NCBI GenBank assembly: GCA_031274855.1
Contig: JAISPO010000154.1
Coordinates: 1-9,552, forward strand
DNA length: 9,552 nt
Direction: 5' to 3'
DNA from: Zoogloeaceae bacterium
GTDB lineage: Bacteria; Pseudomonadota; Gammaproteobacteria; Burkholderiales; Rhodocyclaceae
The translations under genes were made by a program, and so were the position numbers. This document shows, piece after piece, positions 1 through 6,527 of the stretch. Under the pieces are notes generated by a model. It was not told the DNA's origin, searched no databases, and worked only from the letters and a program-made list of their open reading frames with translations. Each line of letters begins with the position of its first letter. Positions within the stretch are counted from its first letter, which is position 1.

Positions 1-420
1 CTACCCGCGAATATTCGATTGCGGCGGAAAATCGGCCAGTTCCACGCGAGGCGCGGGTTGCCAGCCTTTTTTCATGTGCTCGGCGACGACGTTGGTGAAA
101 ATGCCGCCGCGCACGTAGAAGCGGGCGGTCAGGCGCATGAAGCGCGGTTTGGTGGCCTTGACCAAGTCGTCGAGGATGCGGTTGGTGACATCCTCGTGGA
201 AATGCCCTTCGTCGCGGAAGCTCCAGATGTAGAGCTTCAGGCTTTTGAGTTCGACGCACAGTTTGTCGGGGATGTAATCAAGCGCGAGCACGGCGAAATC
301 CGGTTGACCGGTCTTGGGACACAGACAGGTGAACTCGGGAATCTCCATATGAATATGGTAGTCACGGGATGACGCGGGATTGGCGAAAGTTTCCAGCGTC
401 TTGGCGGGGCGGGTACTCAT
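1..420 (-). CDS. queF: NADPH-dependent 7-cyano-7-deazaguanine reductase (type I QueF)
   Basis: Complete 139-residue gene; the stop TAG is the complement of bases 1-3 and the ATG the complement of 418-420. QueF reduces the nitrile of preQ0 to the amine preQ1 with two NADPH, in the cytoplasm, on the way to queuosine in tRNA wobble positions. The short length matches the single-domain type I (YkvM-like) branch. The stretch FTCLCPKTGQPDFA (residues 30-43) holds the catalytic pair: Cys34, which forms the thioimide with preQ0, and Asp41. These have the same spacing as Cys55/Asp62 of the Bacillus enzyme, and the same offset puts the substrate-binding Glu at Glu76, inside GHFHED. The family motif ELKSLKLY is at residues 57-64. 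No other queuosine gene is in the window. No Shine-Dalgarno sequence is visible, because the start codon lies 2 bp from a heptamer repeat array that fills the leader. Confidence 0.96.
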   Translation of the reverse strand: MSTRPAKTLETFANPASSRDYHIHMEIPEFTCLCPKTGQPDFAVLALDYIPDKLCVELKSLKLYIWSFRDEGHFHEDVTNRILDDLVKATKPRFMRLTARFYVRGGIFTNVVAEHMKKGWQPAPRVELADFPPQSNIRG

Positions 421-422
421 GG

Positions 423-457
423 GGTTCAGGTTACAGGATTCAGGTTACAGGTTCCAG
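423..457 (-). repeat. Five tandem 7-bp units, queF side
   Basis: Read on the plus strand, five heptamers follow in perfect register: GGTTCAG, GTTACAG, GATTCAG, GTTACAG, GTTCCAG. On the minus strand this is a CTG-starting unit of consensus CTG(A/T)AAC, with variation at the middle and last bases. The array starts 2 bp from the queF start codon, so it forms the immediate queF leader. It is the opposite orientation of the array at 501-542. Since 7 is not a multiple of 3, such arrays are poor coding sequence, in keeping with a non-coding role. Tandem heptamer families called STRR are known from filamentous cyanobacteria; any relation to this unit is not implied. Confidence 0.9.
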
Positions 458-464
458 TAAAATT

Positions 465-493
465 TGTTGAGGTTCGCGTAGCGAACCTCAACA
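465..493. repeat. Perfect 13-bp inverted repeat (hairpin)
   Basis: TGTTGAGGTTCGC (465-477) and GCGAACCTCAACA (481-493) are exact reverse complements separated only by GTA. As RNA from either strand this would be a very stable hairpin, and as DNA a near-perfect palindrome suited to a dimeric protein. It is not a normal intrinsic terminator: no T-run follows on the plus strand (CCAAAAACTG), only a weak AATTTTA follows on the minus strand, and the position between two divergent starts is wrong for termination. It sits at the centre of the two inverted heptamer arrays. Confidence 0.95.
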
Positions 494-500
494 CCAAAAA

Positions 501-542
501 CTGAATCCTGTACCCTGTACCCTGTACCCTGAGCCCTGAACC
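501..542 (+). repeat. Six tandem 7-bp units, radical SAM gene side
   Basis: Six heptamers in perfect register: CTGAATC, CTGTACC, CTGTACC, CTGTACC, CTGAGCC, CTGAACC. Three adjacent identical copies suggest recent expansion by slippage. The array ends 1 bp before the ATG at 544, so the start codon has no Shine-Dalgarno sequence and the leader is repeat. Unit CTGAATC with the next bases (501-512) is the exact reverse complement of 432-443 in the queF-side array. Confidence 0.92.
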
Positions 543-543
543 C

Positions 544-1899
544 ATGAAGAAAATTCTGCTCATCAATCCCGCGTACAAGGGCAGCCTGCATTCCAATATC
601 AAGGTTCTGGCTTTGCCGCCGCTGAATCTTGCCCTTATCGCCCGCTATACGCCCGAGAGCTACGATGTCCGCATTGTCGATGAGACGATGATGGATATTG
701 ATTTCGATGCCGGGGTTGATCTGGTCGGCATTACCTGCATGACGCCGCTGGCGCCGCGGGCCTACGAAATCGCTACCCGTTTTCGCGCGCGCGGGGTGCC
801 GGTGGTGATGGGCGGCATTCATGTTTCCTGCATGGCCGAGGAGGCGTTGCGCTATGCCGATGCCGTTGTTGTGGGCGAGGGCGAGAATATCTGGCCGCGC
901 CTGCTTGATGATTTCGATAAGGGCAGTTTGCAGAAGGTGTATCGCAGTGGCGAGTTGCCCGATATCAGCGATCTGCTGCCGCCGCGCCGCGATTTGCTGA
1001 CCGGAAAATATTTTGTCGAAACCGTGCAGACGGGCCGCGGTTGCCCGATCAACTGCAATTTCTGTTCGGTGACGGCCTTCAACGGCTCGCGCTATCGCGT
1101 TCGCAATATCGACAATGTGCTGGCCGAAATCGACACCATCCGGTCGAAGCGCATTTTCATCGTGGATGACAACATTGTCGGTTCCGGCCCGCGCTTCATC
1201 AAGCGCGCCAAAGATCTGTTCGACGGCATGGCCGGTTGCGGCAAGGAGTGGGGCGGCCAGACCTGTCTTAACATTGTCGAACACGAAGATGTCCTGAAAG
1301 CCGCGCAGCGCAGCGGTTGCAAAGCCTTCCTGATCGGCTTCGAGTCGCTGGATCCGGTGACCATCGACTCGATGCACAAGTCGGTCAACCTGCGCCCCAA
1401 CACTCGCAACTTTGCCGACGCCATCAAGAAAATTCACGATCACGGCATGGCGATTGTCGGCTGTTTCATTTTCGGTTCCGATGGCCAGACGAAGGATGCT
1501 TTCCGGCGCACCATCGACTTCGTGATCGAAACGGAAATCGACGCCGTACAACTGTCGCTGGCAACGCCGCTGCCGGGTACGGCTTTCTACCGGCAGATGC
1601 AGGACGAAAACCGCCTGCTGCTGACCGATTACCCGAACGACTGGCGGCATTACACGATCTTCGAGCCGGTTTTCGAGATGCGCGGCATGTCCCCGGCTGA
1701 GGCTTATCAAGGCTTGCAGGCGGCTTATGCCGAGGTGTCGTCGCTGGGCGCTTCCGTCAAGAGGAGTTGGCGAACTTTCCACAATACGCGCAGCCTGTTC
1801 AGCACCGGCATTGCTTTTTCGTGGAACTATCAGTCCTATAAAACCATCCTGTCGACCCCGACGCCGCTGGCGGTCGGGAACAGGCCCCTTGGCCTATAA
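544..1899 (+). CDS. B12-binding-type radical SAM protein, substrate unknown
   Basis: 451 residues. The N-terminal part (about 1-135) is a Rossmann-like cobalamin-binding-type domain: it opens MKKILLINPAYKG and holds VDLVGITCMTPLAPRAYEIA and GGIHVSCMAEEAL...VVVGEGE (about 90-114), as in BchE-type enzymes that lack the classical DxHxxG histidine. The radical SAM domain follows, with the CxxxCxxC iron-sulfur motif GCPINCNFC (Cys167, Cys171, Cys174), the strand-like GFES (265-268) and PLPGT (342-346). The C-terminal part (about 365-451) resembles the tail of many class B radical SAM proteins. Family members methylate or rearrange lipids, tetrapyrroles or secondary metabolites, but nothing here points to a substrate, and neighbours give no pathway. 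The start is supported by the typical first residues. The gene lies alone, divergent from queF, and its stop codon overlaps a TATAAT upstream of smc. Confidence 0.88.
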   Translation: MKKILLINPAYKGSLHSNIKVLALPPLNLALIARYTPESYDVRIVDETMMDIDFDAGVDLVGITCMTPLAPRAYEIATRFRARGVPVVMGGIHVSCMAEEALRYADAVVVGEGENIWPRLLDDFDKGSLQKVYRSGELPDISDLLPPRRDLLTGKYFVETVQTGRGCPINCNFCSVTAFNGSRYRVRNIDNVLAEIDTIRSKRIFIVDDNIVGSGPRFIKRAKDLFDGMAGCGKEWGGQTCLNIVEHEDVLKAAQRSGCKAFLIGFESLDPVTIDSMHKSVNLRPNTRNFADAIKKIHDHGMAIVGCFIFGSDGQTKDAFRRTIDFVIETEIDAVQLSLATPLPGTAFYRQMQDENRLLLTDYPNDWRHYTIFEPVFEMRGMSPAEAYQGLQAAYAEVSSLGASVKRSWRTFHNTRSLFSTGIAFSWNYQSYKTILSTPTPLAVGNRPLGL

Positions 1900-1900
1900 T
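1895..1900 (+). promoter_or_regulatory. Possible -10 box (TATAAT) upstream of smc
   Basis: A perfect TATAAT overlaps the TAA stop of the radical SAM gene and lies 68 bp upstream of the smc start. A transcript from here would start near 1907 and have a leader of about 60 nt. No good -35 hexamer stands 16-18 bp upstream (the 17-bp position reads GGTCGG) and there is no extended TGn, so an activator or chance are both possible. It is the best promoter candidate for the five-gene operon. Confidence 0.35.
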
Positions 1901-1932
1901 CCGCGTACCGCGGGCGCGGGCAAATGTCCATG

Positions 1933-1957
1933 CCCTGATTCCCACAACTCCCTGATT
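1933..1957 (+). repeat. 8-bp direct repeat in the smc leader
   Basis: CCCTGATT occurs at 1933-1940 and again at 1950-1957, 17 bp start to start, in the short gap before smc. The spacing is close to two turns less a few bases and could suit an operator, or it may be chance. The rest of the 69-bp gap holds only short weak inverted repeats (CCGCG-TAC-CGCGG at 1901-1913; GGGCA/TGCCC at 1918-1935) and no T-run, so no terminator for the upstream gene is visible. Confidence 0.3.
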
Positions 1958-1968
1958 ATCAAGTTCCT

Positions 1969-4900
1969 GTGCGCCTGATCAAACTCAAGCTCTCCGGCTT
2001 CAAATCTTTTGTCGAGCCGACGACGGTTGTTTTCCCGAATCAGTTGTCCGGCGTGGTCGGGCCAAACGGTTGCGGCAAGTCGAACATCATTGACGCGGTG
2101 CGCTGGGTGCTCGGCGAATCGAAGGCGTCGGAACTGCGCGGTGAGTCGATTCAGGACGTGATTTTCAAAGGTTCCGGCACCCGCAAGGAGGTGAGCCGCG
2201 CCAGCGTCGAGTTGTTCTTCGATAACAGTCAGGGGCGGGCGACCGGCCAGTGGTCGCAGTACGCGGAGATTACCGCCAAGCGCGTGCTCGACCGCGAGGG
2301 CAATTCGAGCTACTACATCAACAATCTGCATGTGCGCCGCCGCGACGTGGTCGATCTCTTTCTGGGTACCGGCTTGGGGCCGCGCGCTTACGCCATCATC
2401 GGTCAGGGCATGATTTCGCGCATCGTCGAGGCGAGGCCGGAAGATTTGCGCATGTTCCTTGAAGAGGCCGCTGGTGTGACCCGTTACAAGGAGCGGCGCA
2501 AGGAAACCGAGCATCGTCTGGAAGATGCCAAAGAAAATCTGGCGCGTGTCGATGACATTCGCAATGAGTTGGATGGTCAGATTGGCCGCCTGGAAAGTCA
2601 GGCCGAAGTGGCGCGTCAGTACCACGAATTGCATGGCCAGTTGAACCGCCGCCAGAATTTGCTCTGGCTGAAAAAACACAAAGACGCCAAGGCGGAATTC
2701 GAGCGGCATGGCCGCGAAGTCGAAAAGGCCATCAACCGCGTCGAGGCCGAGACCGCGCAGTTGCGCGAAATCGAGGCCAGAGTTGAGCAGGCCCGCGAGG
2801 CGCATTTCGCGGCCTCCGATTCCCTGCATGCGGCGCAGGCCGAGATGTACTCGGCCAATGCCGAGGTCAAGCGGCTCGAATCCGAAATCCATCATTTGCG
2901 CGATTCGCGTCAGCGTCTGGAAGCCCGTCTGGCCCAGCTTGAGGTTGAGCGCAACCATTGGGCGGGCGAGCAGAAGCGTGTCGAGGGCGAAGAATTCCGC
3001 TGGCAGGCGCTGCTGGAAAATTCCGGCGAGCGGATGCTCACGGCGCAGGCGCGGCATGAAGAAGCGGCGATGCGTCTGCCCGAAGCGGAGGCTGCCGTCG
3101 AAGCTGCCGGTAATGCCGTTACCACGGCGCGGCGCGCGCTCAACGAGGCGGAGCAGGGCGCCCGTTTGGCCGAAGCCGATCGCGGTCACGCCCTGCGTGC
3201 CATCGAAAATCTGGCGGGCCGCCGCCAGCGGCTGGAACAGGAAAAAGCGGCGCTGCTGCCTGCCGATGCGGCGCAGCTTGCCGCCGCTCAGGAAGAGGAG
3301 GCGCGTGCCGCCGGAGAACTGGCATCGCAGCAGGAACAGGTCGCCGGATTGCAGGCGCTGTTGCCGTCTCTGGAAGGCGCGTTGCGCGCCGCCCGTGAGC
3401 GATTGGCCGATACCCATCGTCAGGCCACCGAGGCGCGCGCCCGCCGCGATGCCTTGCAACAGTTGCAAAGCCGTGTTCAGCAGAATGGTGAAATCGGTGA
3501 TTGGTTGAAGCAGCGCGGCTTGTCCGGCGCGCAACCGCTTTGGCGTGGCATTCAGGTGGATGCCGGTTGGGAAACGGCGGTTGAGGCTGTCCTGCGCGAG
3601 CGGCTGTCGGCGCTGGCTGGCGACCGCGTTGCTGCGCGTGACGCGCTGGACGCGCCGCCGCCGCAGACGTTCACGCTTGCTTTTGCCGAAGGGAACAGTA
3701 GCCCCAACACCGCGCCCGATTCCTTGCGTGCCAAGGTGCGCTGCGCCGATGCGCGTTGGGCGGCGGTACTCGACGACTGGCTGGCTGGTGTGCAGTGCGC
3801 GGACGATCTGCAAGGCAAACTTGAGGCAGGCGGCGTTTGGGTCAACCGTCAGGGGCATTTGCTGACCGCGCATGGTTTGACGCTTTATGTGCCCGATGCC
3901 AAAACGCATGGCGTCATTGAGCGCCAGCGCGAAATCGAGGCGCTGTCAGCGCAAATTGAAACGCTGGAACTCGATGAGCAGGCCGCCCGTGAAGCGCAGG
4001 CGGAAGCCGAGCGTCGACTTGCGGAAAGCCAAACTGCGCAGCAGGCCGCCCGCCGCGCTGTCGATGAAATTCAGCAGCGCGCGCATACCGCGCATGTCGA
4101 GGCGCTCAAGCTCGGTCAAATTCAGTCGCGCTATGAGGAACGCGCCGCGCAAATCGCCGGTGATCTTGCCGACATTCTGAGCGGCGAGGAGAACGAACGC
4201 GCCGAGTTGGCGCGTGCCGAAGGCGAGGCTGACCGCTGCCGCGAGCAGCTTGCCGCCGTGCGGGCGCGTGTCGAGGAGGCGCTCGACGCGCAGCGCCAGA
4301 AGGATACGCAACTGCGCGAGGCGCGCGCGCTGGAACACCAGTTGGCGCGTGAGGCGCAGGAGGCCGGTTTTTCGGAGCGGGAATGCCGCTCGAAACTTGA
4401 AGACAACGCCCGCGCCGCCGAGACCGCCCGCACCCAGTTGGAGCGCGTTACCGGCGACAGCGAAGCGGCGACGGCCGAACTCGCCGGTATCAGCGACGCG
4501 GTGTTGCAGGAACAACTTCAAACCGCGCTGGATGCGCGTAGTGGCCGCGAAGGGCTGATGGCCGAACGGCGCAATATGCTCGAAACGGCTGCGGGCGAGT
4601 TGCGGCAATTCGAGGAACAACGTCTCCGGCTGGAACAGGGGCTGCAACCGGCGCGTGACAAAATCAATGACTGCAAACTCAAGCAGCAGGCGGCGGAACT
4701 CAACGCCGAACAGTTCCGGCAGCGTTTGGTCGAAGCCGGTATTACCGCGCCGGAGCAGGAGGCGGAGCTTGCCGCGGAACTGACGCCGGCGCTGAAAGAA
4801 AGCGTGCTGGCCGGTGATATTGCCCGCCTGACGTCGGAAATCGAAATCCTCGGCCCGGTGAATCTGGCGGCGCTGGAAGAACTGACCGTGGCCCGCGAGC

Positions 4901-5472
4901 GCAAAGGTTTCCTCGATGCCCAGTCGGGCGATTTGACCACTGCGATCAACACGCTGGAAGACGCGATCCGGCGCATCGACCGCGAAACGCGCGAGCAGTT
5001 GCAGGAAACCTACGACACGGTGAACCGCCATTTCGGCGAACTGTTCCCGCAACTGTTTGGCGGCGGCGAGGCGAAGCTGATTTTGACCGGCGAGGAAATT
5101 CTCGATGCCGGTATTCAGATCATGGCGCAGCCGCCCGGCAAGAAGAATTCGACCATCCATTTGCTGTCCGGCGGCGAAAAGGCGCTGACGGCCATCGCGC
5201 TGGTTTTTGCGATGTTCCAACTGAATCCGGCGCCGTTCTGTATGCTCGACGAAGTCGATGCGCCGCTCGATGACAGCAATGCCGAGCGTTACTGCGGCTT
5301 GGTCAAGCGCATGTCGCCCAATACGCAGTTCATTTTCATCACCCACAACAAGATCGTCATGGAAATGGCCCAGCACATGATCGGCGTGACCATGCAGGAG
5401 CAGGGCGTCTCGCGGGTGGTGGAAGTGGACATGGAAGAAGCTCTACGCATGACGGAAAGGGAAGCGGCATGA
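1969..5472 (+). CDS. smc: Chromosome segregation protein SMC
   Basis: 1167 residues, normal length for bacterial Smc, the ATPase of the condensin-like complex that organises and separates replicated origins. Order: N-terminal half-head with Walker A GPNGCGKS (31-38), R-loop region LRGESIQDVIFKGSG, and GQG (145-147); a long Glu/Arg/Ala-rich coiled coil (about 165-505); a hinge (about 509-644, from IGDWLKQRGLSG to YVPDA); the returning coil; the C-terminal half-head with signature LLSGGEK (1065-1071) and Walker B FCMLDEVDAPLDD (LDE at 1093-1095). The start is GTG: the first residues MRLIKLKLSGFKSF match the family start, and upstream in frame a TGA at 1936 comes with no other start codon before 1969. 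The Shine-Dalgarno is weak. scpA and scpB partners are not in the window. The stop overlaps the zipA start (ATGA). Confidence 0.98.
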   Translation: MRLIKLKLSGFKSFVEPTTVVFPNQLSGVVGPNGCGKSNIIDAVRWVLGESKASELRGESIQDVIFKGSGTRKEVSRASVELFFDNSQGRATGQWSQYAEITAKRVLDREGNSSYYINNLHVRRRDVVDLFLGTGLGPRAYAIIGQGMISRIVEARPEDLRMFLEEAAGVTRYKERRKETEHRLEDAKENLARVDDIRNELDGQIGRLESQAEVARQYHELHGQLNRRQNLLWLKKHKDAKAEFERHGREVEKAINRVEAETAQLREIEARVEQAREAHFAASDSLHAAQAEMYSANAEVKRLESEIHHLRDSRQRLEARLAQLEVERNHWAGEQKRVEGEEFRWQALLENSGERMLTAQARHEEAAMRLPEAEAAVEAAGNAVTTARRALNEAEQGARLAEADRGHALRAIENLAGRRQRLEQEKAALLPADAAQLAAAQEEEARAAGELASQQEQVAGLQALLPSLEGALRAARERLADTHRQATEARARRDALQQLQSRVQQNGEIGDWLKQRGLSGAQPLWRGIQVDAGWETAVEAVLRERLSALAGDRVAARDALDAPPPQTFTLAFAEGNSSPNTAPDSLRAKVRCADARWAAVLDDWLAGVQCADDLQGKLEAGGVWVNRQGHLLTAHGLTLYVPDAKTHGVIERQREIEALSAQIETLELDEQAAREAQAEAERRLAESQTAQQAARRAVDEIQQRAHTAHVEALKLGQIQSRYEERAAQIAGDLADILSGEENERAELARAEGEADRCREQLAAVRARVEEALDAQRQKDTQLREARALEHQLAREAQEAGFSERECRSKLEDNARAAETARTQLERVTGDSEAATAELAGISDAVLQEQLQTALDARSGREGLMAERRNMLETAAGELRQFEEQRLRLEQGLQPARDKINDCKLKQQAAELNAEQFRQRLVEAGITAPEQEAELAAELTPALKESVLAGDIARLTSEIEILGPVNLAALEELTVARERKGFLDAQSGDLTTAINTLEDAIRRIDRETREQLQETYDTVNRHFGELFPQLFGGGEAKLILTGEEILDAGIQIMAQPPGKKNSTIHLLSGGEKALTAIALVFAMFQLNPAPFCMLDEVDAPLDDSNAERYCGLVKRMSPNTQFIFITHNKIVMEMAQHMIGVTMQEQGVSRVVEVDMEEALRMTEREAA
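5457..5464 (+). promoter_or_regulatory. Ribosome binding site of zipA inside smc
   Basis: AAAGGGAAG-like purine run (GGGAAG at 5459-5464) lies 4 bp before the zipA ATG at 5469, inside the last codons of smc. It is the clearest Shine-Dalgarno sequence of the operon. By contrast the ligA start at 6527 is preceded by CTATTCTCCTG with no purine run, so ligA probably depends on ribosomes finishing zipA; galU has only a distant GGAG (8539-8542). Confidence 0.6.
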
Positions 5473-6527
5473 ACGATCTTCAGCTTGCCTTGATCGGCGC
5501 GGGCGCCGTTGCCGTAGCCGTGGTTTTGGGCTTCAACAAGTGGCAGGAAAGGAAGCAGAAGAAGCTCGCCGAAAAAGTGTTCAAGGGCGGACAGGCTGAT
5601 GCGCTGATGGAAGATCAGGATGCCGCTGACGATGCCGTGGCGCGGCAAGAACCGATGCTGCCCGAAGATGCGGCCACCGAGTCTGCCGAGCCGCCGCCTT
5701 TGCCCGCGCAATACGCCGACGAAATTACTGATTGCATTGTCCGCATCGAATTTACCGAGCCGGTGGCCGCCGCCTGTTTGCTGGAGGCAACATCGCGCTG
5801 GGCCGCGCAGGTCGGCAAGCCGATGTTCTGGCTGGGGCTGGATGACGAGGCGGGCGCCTGGTATCTGCTGTCGCCCCACGACGGCAGCAGTTACAAGACG
5901 ATCTGCGCGTCGCTGCAACTGGTCGACCGTCAGGGCGCGGTTCTGGATGCGGAGTTGTCGGTTTTTCTCAACGGCGTTTGGGAACTGGCCAGTCAATACG
6001 CCGGTATCACCAGCATCCCCAAGCATGATGACGTGCTGGCTGTGGCGCAAGCGCTTGACAGCTTCTGCGCCGAGGTTGATCTTCAGTTGGGCGTCAAGAT
6101 CGCCTGCGCGGGCGGGTCGATGGCGGGGTCGCGTCTCAAGCAGTCGGCAGAGGCGGCGGGCCTGTCCTTGCGCGATGATGGCGCATTCCATGACATCGAC
6201 GCGCACGGCCTCACCCGCTTCACGCTGACCCATATCGGCACTGAGCCTTTCGAGGCGGCCTCGCTCGATGCCCTGCTTATCCATGGCGTCATGCTGACGA
6301 TGGATGTGCCGCGCGTGCCGGATGGCACGGCGGCATTCGATGCGCTGGTGACGGCCGCCAAGTCGCTGACCAGAGCCATCGACGGCGCACTTGTCGACAG
6401 TCAGGGCAACCCGCTGACTGCCGACATGATTGCCACCATCCGCGCCAGAATCGACCAGATACAGGCTTTGATGGTCGAGCATCAAATCGTCGCCGGCAGC
6501 ACGCGGGCGCTGCGGCTATTCTCCTGA
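5469..6527 (+). CDS. zipA: Cell division protein ZipA-like, FtsZ-binding
   Basis: 352 residues. An N-terminal membrane helix (about 4-22, LQLALIGAGAVAVAVVLGF) is followed by a basic stretch WQERKQKKLAEK, as in the ZipA inner-membrane anchor that tethers the FtsZ ring. A charged, Pro/Ala-rich linker (about 40-84) is shorter than in Escherichia coli. The C-terminal part (about 208-340) fits the ZipA FtsZ-binding domain: strand GVMLTMDVPRVPDG, helix AAFDALVTAAKSL, then GALVDSQGNPLT and a last helix. Residues about 84-207 form a further folded unit of similar predicted order, possibly a second copy of this domain. The protein ends in RALRLFS. Position between smc and ligA matches the gene order in other proteobacteria and strengthens a call that rests on weak sequence likeness. 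The start overlaps the smc stop (ATGA), and the stop overlaps the ligA start (TGATG). Confidence 0.87.
   Translation: MNDLQLALIGAGAVAVAVVLGFNKWQERKQKKLAEKVFKGGQADALMEDQDAADDAVARQEPMLPEDAATESAEPPPLPAQYADEITDCIVRIEFTEPVAAACLLEATSRWAAQVGKPMFWLGLDDEAGAWYLLSPHDGSSYKTICASLQLVDRQGAVLDAELSVFLNGVWELASQYAGITSIPKHDDVLAVAQALDSFCAEVDLQLGVKIACAGGSMAGSRLKQSAEAAGLSLRDDGAFHDIDAHGLTRFTLTHIGTEPFEAASLDALLIHGVMLTMDVPRVPDGTAAFDALVTAAKSLTRAIDGALVDSQGNPLTADMIATIRARIDQIQALMVEHQIVAGSTRALRLFS

Larger units (their letters stand above)
421..543. other. Divergent intergenic region built from inverted heptamer arrays around a hairpin
   Basis: This whole gap between the divergent start codons of queF and the radical SAM gene has a near-symmetrical plan: array, AT-rich heptanucleotide TAAAATT (458-464), 13-bp-stem hairpin, A-rich heptanucleotide CCAAAAA (494-500), array in opposite orientation. 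Beyond the central stem, two more perfect matches pair across the region: 422-430 with 535-543 (9 bp) and 432-443 with 501-512 (12 bp). It must hold the promoters of both genes unless they are transcribed from further away, yet I see no convincing -35/-10 pair on either strand. TAAAAT at 458-463 resembles a plus-strand -10 box but has no -35 partner. Confidence 0.85.

Noticed and set aside
458..463. TAAAAT as the plus-strand -10 box of the radical SAM gene
   Set aside because: No -35-like hexamer at 16-18 bp upstream, where only heptamer repeat lies; kept only as a remark in the intergenic entry.
465..493. Hairpin as an intrinsic terminator
   Set aside because: No T-run after the stem on the plus strand and only a weak one on the minus strand, and it lies between two divergent start codons where no transcript needs ending.
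421..543. CRISPR array
   Set aside because: Units are 7 bp with no spacers, inverted about a centre, and there are no cas genes in the window.
445..1782. Long open frame on the minus strand opposite the radical SAM gene
   Set aside because: It lies antisense to a gene with clear family motifs, begins inside it, runs into the repeat region and shows no recognisable domain; GC-rich codon use leaves the opposite strand free of stops.
1901..1935. Short inverted repeats after the radical SAM gene as a terminator
   Set aside because: Stems of only 5 bp with no T-run; a GC-rich sequence gives such matches by chance.
1894..5376. Two long minus-strand open frames (1894-3909 and 3946-5376) opposite smc
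   Set aside because: Smc is unmistakable on the plus strand; the antisense products are Arg/Gln/Leu-rich low-complexity shadows with no family likeness.
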